Part shown: in pieces, positions 25,983-34,105 of the stretch
Layout: each line of letters starts with the position of its first letter
Numbering within the stretch: the first letter of the stretch is position 1
From: an uncultured Williamsia sp.
GTDB lineage: Bacteria > Actinomycetota > Actinomycetes > Mycobacteriales > Mycobacteriaceae
Direction of reading: 5' to 3'
Assembly: GCF_947494875.1 (NCBI RefSeq)
Contig: NZ_CANLWM010000001.1
Span: 248,001 to 312,000, forward strand
Length of the DNA: 64,000 nt
The notes under the pieces: model-generated
What the model was told of the DNA's origin: nothing
The model's input: only the letters and a program-made list of their open reading frames with translations
Databases searched by the model: none
Translations under genes and position numbers: made by a program

Positions 25983-26023
25983 ACGAGGCGATCCTTACCG
26001 GTGAGCGGGAAGGATCGCCTCGT
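25983..26023. terminator. Bidirectional terminator hairpin, perfect 14-bp stem
   Basis: ACGAGGCGATCCTT (25983-25996) and AAGGATCGCCTCGT (26010-26023) are exact complements around a 13-base loop. It separates the CARDB-like gene from the convergent pntB. Confidence 0.8.
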
Positions 26024-26038
26024 CTGACGTGACTCGGG

Positions 26039-27565
26039 TCAGAGCGCCTTGAGTTCCTCGATGACCTCGCCCACCGACTTCTTCGCGTCGCCGAAGAGCA
26101 TCGACGTGCCGGAGGCGCCGAACAGCGGGTTGTCGATGCCGGCATAGCCCGACGACATCGACCGCTTGAGCACGATCACCGACCGCGCCTCGTCGACGTT
26201 GAGGATCGGCATCCCGTGGATCGGCGAACTCGGGTCGTTGCGGGCCGCCGGGTTGGTGACGTCGTTGGCGCCGATGACGATGGCGACGTCGGTACGGCTG
26301 AACTCGCCGTTGATGTCGTCCATCTCCTTCATCGCGTCGTACTCGACGTCGGCCTCGGCCAGCAGCACGTTCATGTGCCCGGGCATGCGCCCGGCCACCG
26401 GGTGGATCGCGTACTTCACCTCGACGCCCTTGCCCTCGAGCAGGGTCGCCATCTCCTTCACCGCGTGCTGCGCCTGCGCGACGGCGAGGCCGTAGCCGGG
26501 CACCACGATGACCTGGTTCGCGTAGGCCATCTGGATCGCGGCGTCGGCGGCGGAGGTGGCCTTGACGGTCCCACCGTCGCCCGCTGGACCCGCAGCAGCG
26601 CCACCGGCGCCACCACCGAAGGAGCCGAACACGATCGCGGGGATGGACCGGTTCATGGCCTTGGCCATCAGGTTGGTGAGGATGGAGCCCGAGGCGCCGA
26701 CGATCATGCCCGCGACGATGAGCGCGGTGTTGTCGAGCGCGATACCCGCTGCGGCAGCGGACAGTCCGGTCATGGCGTTGAGCAGCGAGATGACGACGGG
26801 CATGTCGGCACCGCCGATCGGCAGCACGACGAACAGGCCCATCACACCGGCCGCGATCAGCAGGCCGACGATCCACCAGACGCTCGCGCCGCCACCGCTG
26901 GTGGCCTGCACGCCGAGGAAGATCGCGATCCCGATCGACAGCGCGAGGAGCACCATGTTCGCCAGTTGGAACAGCTTGGCGTTGCCGACGAAGACCTTCT
27001 CGATGCCCTTGGGCAGGATCTCCTGCAGCTTGGAGAACGCGATCAGCGAGCCCCAGAACGAGATCGAGCCGATGATGGCCGCGATCAGCGACCCGATCAC
27101 CAGAGGCGAGGCCGGCTGCTTGTCGCCGAACTCGGAGAAGCCCGAGGTCTCGATGAACTCCGACCACGCGATGAGCGCGACCGTTCCGCCACCGACGCCG
27201 TTGAACAGCGCGACCAGCTGCGGCATCGCCGTCATCTTGGTCTTCAACGCCGGTGGGATGCCCAGTGCGACACCGAGGACGAGGCCGACGGCGATGAGGA
27301 TCCAGTTGATCGTCGGGACCTCGACACGTCCGGCACCGTCGTCCGCGCGAGCGCCCTCGTTCCAGACGTAGAGCAGGGTGGCGGCGACCGCGATGCCCAT
27401 GCCGACGGCGGCGATCCAGTTGCCGCGCACGGCGGTCTTCGGACCGGTCAGTCCGGACAGACCGTAGATGAAGAGCGCGAAGGCGACGATGTAGAGCGCG
27501 GTGACCGCGTACGACACACCCTGGTTCGGCACATGGCCGGCGACGAACGCGAGATCGACGGTCAC
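26039..27565 (-). CDS. pntB: Proton-translocating NAD(P) transhydrogenase subunit beta
   Basis: The 508-residue protein has about nine membrane helices followed by the NADP-binding dIII domain (VVPGYGLAVAQAQHAVKEMA, YAIHPVAGRMPGHMNVLLAEA, DVAIVIGANDVTNPAA, MSSGYAGIDNPLF). It forms the proton channel and NADP(H) site of transhydrogenase, using the proton-motive force to reduce NADP+ with NADH. It overlaps pntAB by four bases (ATGA). In the same window the rhodopsin would supply proton-motive force that this enzyme can use. Confidence 0.97.
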   Translation of the reverse strand: MTVDLAFVAGHVPNQGVSYAVTALYIVAFALFIYGLSGLTGPKTAVRGNWIAAVGMGIAVAATLLYVWNEGARADDGAGRVEVPTINWILIAVGLVLGVALGIPPALKTKMTAMPQLVALFNGVGGGTVALIAWSEFIETSGFSEFGDKQPASPLVIGSLIAAIIGSISFWGSLIAFSKLQEILPKGIEKVFVGNAKLFQLANMVLLALSIGIAIFLGVQATSGGGASVWWIVGLLIAAGVMGLFVVLPIGGADMPVVISLLNAMTGLSAAAAGIALDNTALIVAGMIVGASGSILTNLMAKAMNRSIPAIVFGSFGGGAGGAAAGPAGDGGTVKATSAADAAIQMAYANQVIVVPGYGLAVAQAQHAVKEMATLLEGKGVEVKYAIHPVAGRMPGHMNVLLAEADVEYDAMKEMDDINGEFSRTDVAIVIGANDVTNPAARNDPSSPIHGMPILNVDEARSVIVLKRSMSSGYAGIDNPLFGASGTSMLFGDAKKSVGEVIEELKAL

Positions 27566-27867
27566 TTCTCGACCTCCTTCTTGCCCTTGAACATCCCGAG
27601 CATGCGGTCGGTGACGGCGAAGCCGCCGATGACGTTCAGCGTGCCGAACACCAGCGCGACGAACGCGATGATGCGCACGCCCCAGTTGGCGTCGGCGGGC
27701 AGCGCCCCGAGCACGACGAGCGCGCCGAGCACGACGATGCCGTGGATGGCGTTGGTGCCCGACATCAGCGGCGTGTGCAGGGTGTTGGGCACCTTGGAGA
27801 TGACGGCGAAGCCCACGAACCCGGCCAGGACCAGGATCGCGATGTTCGCCAGGAGACCGGTGTACAT
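27562..27867 (-). CDS. pntAB: Transhydrogenase membrane subunit alpha-2
   Basis: This 101-residue protein has three membrane helices (MYTGLLANIAILVLAGFVG; SGTNAIHGIVVLGALVVLG; IIAFVALVFGTLNVIGGFAV) and equals the C-terminal membrane part of E. coli PntA. The conserved NTLHTPLMSGTNAIHGI block is present. The start at 27867 shares one base with the pntAA stop (TGATG); an in-frame ATG at 27894 would intrude further into pntAA. Confidence 0.95.
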   Translation of the reverse strand: MYTGLLANIAILVLAGFVGFAVISKVPNTLHTPLMSGTNAIHGIVVLGALVVLGALPADANWGVRIIAFVALVFGTLNVIGGFAVTDRMLGMFKGKKEVEK

Positions 27868-28946
27868 CAGGCGTCCGCCTCTCGGGTCACGCACGACTTC
27901 GCCAGCACCTCGTCGGAGAAATCCGGGGCGATGGCGCCGTTCTCGTCGAGCATCAGCTCGATGAGGGCGAGGAGATTCTTGGAGTAGAGCTCACTGGCGT
28001 GCTCGGGCATGCCGGCGGGGAGGTTGAGCGGCGAGCAGATCGTGACGTCGTGCTTGACGACGTCCTGCCCGGGCTCGGTCAGTTCGCAGTTGCCGCCCGT
28101 CTCGCCGGCGAGGTCGACGATGACGCTGCCCGGCTTCATGCCCTCGACCGCGGCGGCGGTGACCAGTCGTGGGGCGGGACGGCCCGGGACGAGAGCGGTC
28201 GTGATGACCACGTCGAAGCCCTTGATCGCGTCCTCGAGCGCCTTCTGCTGCTGCGCGCGCTCCTCCTCGGTGAGTTCGCGGGCGTAGCCGCCCTCACCGG
28301 CGGCGTCGATGCCGAGGTCGAGCCACTGCGCACCGACGGACTTGACCTGCTCGGCCACCTCGGGGCGGACGTCGTAACCGGTGGTGCGGGCACCGAGCCG
28401 CTTGGCGGTCGCGAGTGCCTGCAGTCCCGCGACCCCGACGCCGAGGATCAGCGCGGTGGCCGGCTTCACCGTGCCGGCGGCGGTGGTCAACATCGGGAAG
28501 TACCGGGTCGACTTCTCGGCGGCGAGGATCACGGCCTTGTAGCCCGACACGTTGCCCTGCGAGCTGAGCGCGTCCATCGCCTGCGCGCGGCTGATGCGCG
28601 GGATGGCCTCGACGGCGAACGCCTGCACGCCCGCCGACTTCAGCGCACCGATCTGGTTCTCCTGGTTGCGCGGGGCGAGGAAGCCGATCAACGTCTGACC
28701 GGAGTGGAGCTTCGCGACTTCGCCGTCGGTGGGGGCCACGACCTTGACCACCACATCCGCCGACCAGGCGTCGCCGATGGTGGCGCCCGCATCCGTGTAG
28801 AGGGCGTCCGGGATCAGGGCCTGCTCCCCCGCACCGGACTCGACGACGACGTCGACCCCCTTGTTGACCAACGTCGCGACGACCTTGGGCACGAGCGCCA
28901 CTCTGCGCTCCCCCTCGGCCACCTCCCGCACGACACCGACACTCAT
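27867..28946 (-). CDS. pntAA: Transhydrogenase NAD(H)-binding subunit alpha-1
   Basis: The 359-residue soluble subunit has the dI fold shared with alanine dehydrogenase: GERRVALVP near the N-terminus, the mobile RQD-loop region and an NAD-binding GVGVAGLQALATAKRLGA with the acidic Asp in TTGYDVRPE. It is the first gene of pntAA-pntAB-pntB. An A-rich CGGGTGGG region precedes the ATG; the leader runs into the intergenic region shared with the divergent OhrR-like gene. Confidence 0.96.
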   Translation of the reverse strand: MSVGVVREVAEGERRVALVPKVVATLVNKGVDVVVESGAGEQALIPDALYTDAGATIGDAWSADVVVKVVAPTDGEVAKLHSGQTLIGFLAPRNQENQIGALKSAGVQAFAVEAIPRISRAQAMDALSSQGNVSGYKAVILAAEKSTRYFPMLTTAAGTVKPATALILGVGVAGLQALATAKRLGARTTGYDVRPEVAEQVKSVGAQWLDLGIDAAGEGGYARELTEEERAQQQKALEDAIKGFDVVITTALVPGRPAPRLVTAAAVEGMKPGSVIVDLAGETGGNCELTEPGQDVVKHDVTICSPLNLPAGMPEHASELYSKNLLALIELMLDENGAIAPDFSDEVLAKSCVTREADA

Positions 28947-29135
28947 GAACCCACCCGTTTCTCACATACGGCGCGATGGACACATCTCCCACACCACGCC
29001 GGGGGTCGCCCAGGGTGTCGGGATGAGGGCAGGGCTGCGATCGGCAGCCCGTGAATGCACGAAACATAGCATGAGGCCATGACGGGTACTCAGCTGTCCA
29101 GACACCTGTCCATCACACTATCGTGCCCTAACTGT

Positions 29136-29158
29136 TCGTGTACGATCGAATCGTGTAC
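29136..29158. promoter_or_regulatory. Direct repeats before the OhrR-like gene
   Basis: TCGTGTAC occurs at 29136-29143 and again at 29151-29158, immediately before the ATG, separated by GATCGAA. The block could be the autoregulatory site of the MarR/OhrR-type protein. CTGTCCA is also repeated upstream (29094-29100, 29106-29112). Confidence 0.4.
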
Positions 29159-29623
29159 ATGACACCTGAGACCGGCGACGACCTGCTGGCGCTGGATCGT
29201 CAGCTCTGCTTCGCGCTCGCGGTGACCAACCGGACGGTTCTCACCGTCTACCGACCCCTGCTGGAGCCACTCGGCCTCACCCATCCGCAGTACCTGGTGA
29301 TGCTCGCGCTCTGGGAGGAGTCGCCGCGGTCGGTCCGCTCGATCGGCGACGCGCTCGTCCTCGACTCGGCCACCCTGTCCCCGCTGCTGAAGCGCCTCGA
29401 GGCGATGGGCCTGCTCACGCGCCGACGCTCCGACGTCGACGAACGACGCCTCGACGTCGCACTCACCGACGCCGGCGTCGCCCTGCGCGAGCGCGCCCAG
29501 GCCATCCCGCCTGCGGTGGTCGACCGCCTCGGCGTCTCCCTCGCCGAACTGGAACGGCTGCGCGACGTCCTCTGGGACCTCAACCGCGCGGCGTCGACCG
29601 CCTCGACAGGAGAACCCGCATGA
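29159..29623 (+). CDS. MarR/OhrR-family regulator with N-terminal redox-type Cys
   Basis: The 154-residue protein begins LALDRQLCFALAVTNRT, matching the OhrR pattern in which the Cys in LCFAL reacts with organic hydroperoxides. The winged helix follows (LGLTHPQYLVMLALWE; SIGDALVLDSATLSPLLKRLEAMGLLTRRR; DERRLDVALTDAG). OhrR normally represses ohr, but no ohr gene is in the window. The start at 29159 is chosen over a GTG at 29138 because the region between holds repeats. It overlaps the DUF5313 gene by four bases (ATGA). Confidence 0.85.
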   Translation: MTPETGDDLLALDRQLCFALAVTNRTVLTVYRPLLEPLGLTHPQYLVMLALWEESPRSVRSIGDALVLDSATLSPLLKRLEAMGLLTRRRSDVDERRLDVALTDAGVALRERAQAIPPAVVDRLGVSLAELERLRDVLWDLNRAASTASTGEPA

Positions 29624-30003
29624 GCGCCCGGAGACGGCCGTCACCGCTGCAGTGGATCGGCTACTCGTTCGGGAGGCGACTCCCCGACGAGCTGCGCGAC
29701 TGGGTGCGCGAGGACCTCACCGGCCGCCACGCCTACCTCCGCCACCTCGTCCGCGGCATGGTGCCGTTCATCCCGATCTTCGTGATCTTCATGCTCTTCC
29801 CCGGCCCGTGGTGGTTGCGAGCACAGATGGTGGCCCTCGGTCTCGTCCTGGGTCTCATCTACTCGGCGGCGTACATGAGGCAGAACCGCGCCCATCGCCT
29901 GGAGAAGCACGGACTCGACCCCGACCTCAAGCCCGCCCGGCAGCAGGCCGAGGACGACCGCGCCCGCGCCGAGTACGAAAGGCTGTACCGGTCGGGGTCC
30001 TGA
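29620..30003 (+). CDS. DUF5313 membrane protein
   Basis: The 127-residue protein has two central membrane helices (FIPIFVIFMLFP and MVALGLVLGLIYSAAYM) and the mycobacterial DUF5313 blocks RRLPDELRDWVREDL and HGLDPDLKPAR. The termini are charged and cytoplasmic. No function is known. Its start overlaps the OhrR-like stop, so it is probably made with that regulator. Confidence 0.85.
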   Translation: MSARRRPSPLQWIGYSFGRRLPDELRDWVREDLTGRHAYLRHLVRGMVPFIPIFVIFMLFPGPWWLRAQMVALGLVLGLIYSAAYMRQNRAHRLEKHGLDPDLKPARQQAEDDRARAEYERLYRSGS

Positions 30004-30015
30004 GACCGCTGCCGG

Positions 30016-30813
30016 TCAGAAGGTGACCGCGGCGACGACGGCGCCCGTCGGCTGCGCCGACCCGCCGTCGGGCTCGACGGTCATGCCGATGGTCCGCGAG
30101 CCCGTCAGGCCCGTGACGACGATGGGGGACTGCCCCGCCACCGACGAGACCAGGCCGGCCGACTTCGGCGCATGTGAGTTGCCGATCAGCCAGAGCTGAT
30201 AGATGCGCTCGCTCGGCGGCTGCTGCGCACCCTCGAGCACCACGACCGCCTTGTCGGCGCTGCGTGAGGACGCGACCACGACCGTGCCCGGCATGCCCGT
30301 CATCTCGGTGCGGTGCACCTCGACGTCGCTGCGGCTCATGACGTTCTGCATCGCTGCCATCTGGTCCGACTGCGCGATCTGCGGCTGATCGGCGGGCGAC
30401 GAGACCGTCGACCGACCGATGACGACACCGCCGACGACGAGCAGCAGAGCCGCGGCCGCGGACGAGATCGCGACGGCCATGCGTCGGCGACGTGCCCGAC
30501 GGGCGGCGAGCTCGTCGGTGACGACGGCCCGGTCGACGGGGGCGTGCGCGGACTCCCGGCGGGCGACCGAAGTCAGGACGCGCTCCCGGACCTGCGGGCC
30601 CGGGTTCTCGGCGTACTCGCCGGCCCAGCGGGAGACGGCGTCGCGTGTGCTGCGGATCTCGGCCACCGCGCGGCGCCGTGACGACTCGTCGAGCGCACCG
30701 AGGGCGCGCTCGAAGGCCTGTGCCTCGTCATCGGGCAGGGCGTGGATGGCGTACAGCTCGAGCAGGTCCTCGACCATCCGGCCGGCGTCCGTGGTGGGAT
30801 CGTCAGGCCTCAT
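30016..30813 (-). CDS. rskA: Anti-sigma-K factor RskA
   Basis: The 265-residue membrane protein has an N-terminal cytoplasmic anti-sigma domain (LLELYAIHALPDDEAQAFERAL), one membrane helix (about 112-132, MAVAISSAAAALLLVVGGVV) and an external RskA domain ending in a beta-rich region with the signature YQLWLIGN. It should hold SigK inactive until cleaved by regulated proteolysis. It overlaps the sigK 3' end by 11 bases. Convergent with DUF5313. Confidence 0.93.
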   Translation of the reverse strand: MRPDDPTTDAGRMVEDLLELYAIHALPDDEAQAFERALGALDESSRRRAVAEIRSTRDAVSRWAGEYAENPGPQVRERVLTSVARRESAHAPVDRAVVTDELAARRARRRRMAVAISSAAAALLLVVGGVVIGRSTVSSPADQPQIAQSDQMAAMQNVMSRSDVEVHRTEMTGMPGTVVVASSRSADKAVVVLEGAQQPPSERIYQLWLIGNSHAPKSAGLVSSVAGQSPIVVTGLTGSRTIGMTVEPDGGSAQPTGAVVAAVTF

Positions 30814-31429
30814 CGGAGGTCTCCAGGCAGGACTTCAGTCGACGCAGCCCGTCCCGGATGCGTGATTTCACGGTCGGTAGTGCGGCGTTCAAACGCTCGG
30901 CGACCTGCGGATAGCTCAACCCGCCGTAGAACGACAGCTCCACGCTCTCGCGCTGGGTTGCCGTCAGCGTCCCGAGACAGGCGATCACCGCCCGCCGTTC
31001 CTCGCGCGTCACCACGGAGTCCACGACCTGATCGGTCTCGATCGTCGCGGTCGACACCGAGTACTCCACGCCACGACGTGTCGACGCCTGCTCGGATCGG
31101 ACGCGGTCCACCGCTCGACGGTGACCGATGGTCAGGATCCACGAGATGACCGAGCCCATGTCGGACCGGTAGTTGGGGGCGTTCTGCCACACCTGCAGGT
31201 AGACCTCCTGCAGCGTCTCCTCGGCGTACCCCGAATCGCGCAGAACGCGCTTGACCAGGCCGAAGACCCGGGAACTCGTCGCGTCGTAGAGGTCGGCGAA
31301 GGCCTCGCGATCCTGCGCGGCCACGCGCTGGACCAGCGCGACGAGCCGTGTCGGTTCGTCGGGGGAGTCGTCGCCACCGCGTGTCCGCGTGGCCGGGGAC
31401 GCCGGTCGCGCAGCAGAGCGGTCGGTCAC
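30803..31429 (-). CDS. sigK: ECF sigma factor SigK
   Basis: The 208-residue sigma factor has region 2 (AFADLYDATSSRVFGLVKRVLRD; ETLQEVYLQVWQ) with the polymerase-binding and -10 contacts, and region 4 (CLGTLTATQRESVELSFYGGLSYPQVAERL, then LPTVKSRIRDGLRRL) that reads the -35. Assignment to SigK rests on the adjacent RskA, the upstream molybdopterin oxidoreductase and the nearby MPT70/83-like gene. GTG start. The gene follows the oxidoreductase by 32 bases, so all three are probably one operon. Confidence 0.92.
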   Translation of the reverse strand: MTDRSAARPASPATRTRGGDDSPDEPTRLVALVQRVAAQDREAFADLYDATSSRVFGLVKRVLRDSGYAEETLQEVYLQVWQNAPNYRSDMGSVISWILTIGHRRAVDRVRSEQASTRRGVEYSVSTATIETDQVVDSVVTREERRAVIACLGTLTATQRESVELSFYGGLSYPQVAERLNAALPTVKSRIRDGLRRLKSCLETSDEA

Positions 31430-31461
31430 ACAGGTGACAGTAGCGTGTCATGGTCGAGGTC

Positions 31462-33003
31462 CTAGGTGATCGTGAAGACACGGTTGTTCCACCCCGTGGC
31501 GCCGCCGGGGATGGGTGGTGTGCGCTCTTCGGTCTGCAGCTGACCGTCCATGTCCGTGGCACGACAGGTGACCGTGTGCTGACCGGGGGTGGCCTGATAG
31601 CGGTAGGACCACTGTCGCCACGTGTCGATCGAGTACTCCTCCGCCAGTTGCGCAGGCACCCAGGGGCCGTTGTCGATCTGCACCTCGACCTTGGAGATCC
31701 CGCGGTGCTGCGCCCACGCCGTCCCGCCGATCATGACGTCCCCGGCCGGTGAGGTGGAGAAGGAGGCGGGGGTGTCGATCCGGGACGCCGTCTTGATGGG
31801 GCCCTCCTGGCCCCATCCGCGCTCCGTCCAGTAGGCCTTCTTGCGATCGAAGCGGGTGAGCTCCCAGTCGACGACCCACTTGCACGCGGAGACGAATCCG
31901 TAAAGCCCGGGCACGACCTGGCGCACGGGGTAACCGTGCTCGAGCGGGAGCGGCTGCCCGTTCATCCCGACGGCGAGGATCGCGTCCCGGCCGTCGGTCA
32001 GCGCAGCGACCGGCGTCCCCGACGTCCAGCCGTCGACGCTGGTGGAGAAGAGCATGTCCGCATCGGGCTGGACGCCGGCCTTCTCGAGGATGTTCTTGAT
32101 CGGGAAGCCGATCCAGGTCGCGTTGCCGGCCAGGTCACCGCCGACCTGGTTCGAGACGCAGGTGAGGGTGATGACCTTCTCCACGGACTGCATGCCCATG
32201 AGGTCGTCCCACGTCAGTGTCATCTCGTTGTCCACCATGCCGTGAATCCGCAGCTGCCACTCGGAGGTCTTCAGCTCAGGGACCTGGAGTGCGGTGTCGA
32301 TGCGATAGAACGTGTCGTTGTTCGTGACGAACGGGGTCACGCCAGGGATGTCGAGGTTCGCACCTGCGGGGATCGCCTTGGCGCGCACACGCGGGACAGG
32401 CAGCTTCAGCGAGGCGCGCTCAGAGATGGCGTTGCCCGCGTTCGCGATCGCCCGGCCGACGAGGGCGACGGCACCCGCGGCGACCGCAGCGGTCGCGGCG
32501 GCGCCGACGAACGCCCTGCGCGACAGCCCGTCCTGCTCGGGAGCCGCGGCATTGCGCCGCGCGCCCAGGTATCCGGTGAGCACACGCAGCACCAGCACCC
32601 CGACGACGATGGCGGCGAGAGACGGGAGGACATAGGTGGCCTGGGCGGTCGGACGTTGGAACGCCGCGATGATCCCGACGACGCCGAACAGCACGACGAG
32701 CACGGATCCGAACGGCTTGGTCCGACGCTCGATCAGCCCGGCCACGATCGCGAGGACCGCGATGCCGATGGCCATGCCGGTGAGGAGGACCTGCTTGTCC
32801 GACGTGCCGAACGTGTCGATCGCGAACTCCCGTACCGGCGCCGGGGCGTTGTCGACGAGCAGGGCGCCGACCGCGAAGTAGGGAGAGGAGAACGACGACA
32901 CCGCGACCGACACGATCTCTCCGGCGGCAAGGGCGGCGCCGACGGCGATCAGGCCGGCGAGCGCCCGGCGGAGCACGAACTCGATGCGGGACACGGGTGT
33001 CAC
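31462..33003 (-). CDS. Membrane-anchored sulfite oxidase-like molybdopterin oxidoreductase
   Basis: The 513-residue protein has four membrane helices in the first 150 residues, a linker with a twin-arginine-like SRRAFVGAAATA, and a SUOX-type molybdopterin domain (about 215-400; the Mo-ligand Cys in TLTCVSNQVGG; VPGLYGFVSACKWV) with a C-terminal dimerisation domain. The fused membrane part suggests it is an anchored, outward-facing enzyme that passes electrons to the membrane. The substrate is unknown. The gene heads the sigK operon under a SigK-like promoter. Confidence 0.92.
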   Translation of the reverse strand: MTPVSRIEFVLRRALAGLIAVGAALAAGEIVSVAVSSFSSPYFAVGALLVDNAPAPVREFAIDTFGTSDKQVLLTGMAIGIAVLAIVAGLIERRTKPFGSVLVVLFGVVGIIAAFQRPTAQATYVLPSLAAIVVGVLVLRVLTGYLGARRNAAAPEQDGLSRRAFVGAAATAAVAAGAVALVGRAIANAGNAISERASLKLPVPRVRAKAIPAGANLDIPGVTPFVTNNDTFYRIDTALQVPELKTSEWQLRIHGMVDNEMTLTWDDLMGMQSVEKVITLTCVSNQVGGDLAGNATWIGFPIKNILEKAGVQPDADMLFSTSVDGWTSGTPVAALTDGRDAILAVGMNGQPLPLEHGYPVRQVVPGLYGFVSACKWVVDWELTRFDRKKAYWTERGWGQEGPIKTASRIDTPASFSTSPAGDVMIGGTAWAQHRGISKVEVQIDNGPWVPAQLAEEYSIDTWRQWSYRYQATPGQHTVTCRATDMDGQLQTEERTPPIPGGATGWNNRVFTIT

Positions 33004-33085
33004 CCCTCTCGGATGAAGTGTGGAACGGGCCTGACCGACGTCCGTCGCCCGCGGGTGAGGTGGGTGGGATGAGCGTCGACATGGA

Positions 33086-33112
33086 GTTCGGTGCCGAGGC
33101 GTCAGCGGATGG
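33086..33112 (-). promoter_or_regulatory. SigK-type promoter of the oxidoreductase-sigK-rskA operon
   Basis: On the minus strand CCATCC (33112-33107) is followed after 15 bases by CCGAAC (33091-33086). From memory the mycobacterial SigK consensus is CCATCC with CCGAAT. A divergent copy with the same spacing precedes the fasciclin gene. It implies autoregulation of sigK. Confidence 0.6.
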
Positions 33113-33217
33113 ACCGATGACGTGGATCACGGAGATCTCACGCACGCCTGCGTTACGTGTTCGTGACGCACGGCGGGGATAGACGCGAATTCGAGACCGG
33201 AAATTTCGGGCACCACC

Positions 33218-33244
33218 CATCCGCCCGCACGTACGTTGCGAATG
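33218..33244 (+). promoter_or_regulatory. SigK-type promoter of the fasciclin lipoprotein gene
   Basis: CCATCC (33218-33223) and GCGAAT (33239-33244) are 15 bases apart, the same spacing as the divergent copy at 33086-33112. The gene is the MPT70/83-like target expected for SigK. Confidence 0.65.
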
Positions 33245-33280
33245 GATAGCGACCGATCCCCCAACGAAGGAATCAAGAAC

Positions 33281-33964
33281 ATGGCTCTGAAGCGCACCCA
33301 ACGATTTGCTGTCGCCATCGCCGGCGTCGGCCTGGCCATGGGCCTCGTCGCCGGTTGTTCCAGCGACGACAGCTCTGACTCGTCCTCCGCGTCGAGTGCT
33401 GCCCCCACTTCTTCTGCCGCCGCCGAGTCCTCGGCTGCGGGCGGTGCCGCCAGCGCCGATCCGGCCGCCGATCTCGTCGGCTCGGGTTGCGCGAGCTACG
33501 CCGAGCAGAACTCGTCGGGCCCCGGTTCGGTCAGCGGCATGGCGCTGGACCCGGTCGCCACCGCGGCCAGCAACAACCCGCTGCTGAAGACCCTGACGCA
33601 GGCCGTCTCGGGTCAGCTGAACCCGCAGGTCAACCTGGTCGACACCCTGAACGGCAGCCAGTTCACCGTGTTCGCGCCCGTCGATGAGGCCTTCGCCAAG
33701 ATCCCGGCCGCCACCATCGACACCCTGAAGACCGACAGCGCCCTGCTGACCAAGATCCTGACCTACCACGTGATCCCGGGTCAGCTGTCGCCGTCGCAGA
33801 TCGCCGGCACCCACAAGACCGTCGAGGGCCAGGACGTCACCGTCACCGGCTCCGGCAACGACCTCAAGGTCGGCGCCGGCAACGCGTCGGTCATCTGCGG
33901 TGGCGTCAAGACCGCCAACGCGACCGTGTACCTGATCGACTCGGTGCTCATGCCCCCGAGCTGA
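33281..33964 (+). CDS. Fasciclin-domain (FAS1) lipoprotein, MPT70/MPT83-like
   Basis: The 227-residue protein has a signal peptide ending in a lipobox (LVAGC), a Ser/Ala-rich linker (about 25-75) and one FAS1 domain (about 85-227) with [26 protein letters not shown] and [12 protein letters not shown]. Mycobacterial MPT83 and MPT70 are the classic SigK-controlled relatives and are abundant surface antigens or adhesins. An AAGGA site before ATG 33281 fixes the start; the in-frame ATG at 33236 lies within the promoter. A strong hairpin follows. Confidence 0.93.
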   Translation: MALKRTQRFAVAIAGVGLAMGLVAGCSSDDSSDSSSASSAAPTSSAAAESSAAGGAASADPAADLVGSGCASYAEQNSSGPGSVSGMALDPVATAASNNPLLKTLTQAVSGQLNPQVNLVDTLNGSQFTVFAPVDEAFAKIPAATIDTLKTDSALLTKILTYHVIPGQLSPSQIAGTHKTVEGQDVTVTGSGNDLKVGAGNASVICGGVKTANATVYLIDSVLMPPS

Positions 33965-34013
33965 TCACCACCCGTGATCCGATGAGCCGGAGGTCATCTC
34001 CGCGCTGATCGAC

Positions 34014-34068
34014 CCACACACGACGACCCGGAGTCATCTCGGATGGCTCCGGGTCTCGTCGTCTGTGG
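34014..34068. terminator. Bidirectional terminator hairpin
   Basis: The arm at 34014-34033 (CCACACACGACGA...) pairs with the arm at 34047-34068 (...TCGTCGTCTGTGG) over about 20 positions with one mismatch and a two-base bulge. It separates the fasciclin gene and the convergent FAD dehydrogenase gene. Confidence 0.75.
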
Positions 34069-34105
34069 GAGTCGGGTACCGAGAAGTGGTGCGGGCGAGA
34101 CGGTG

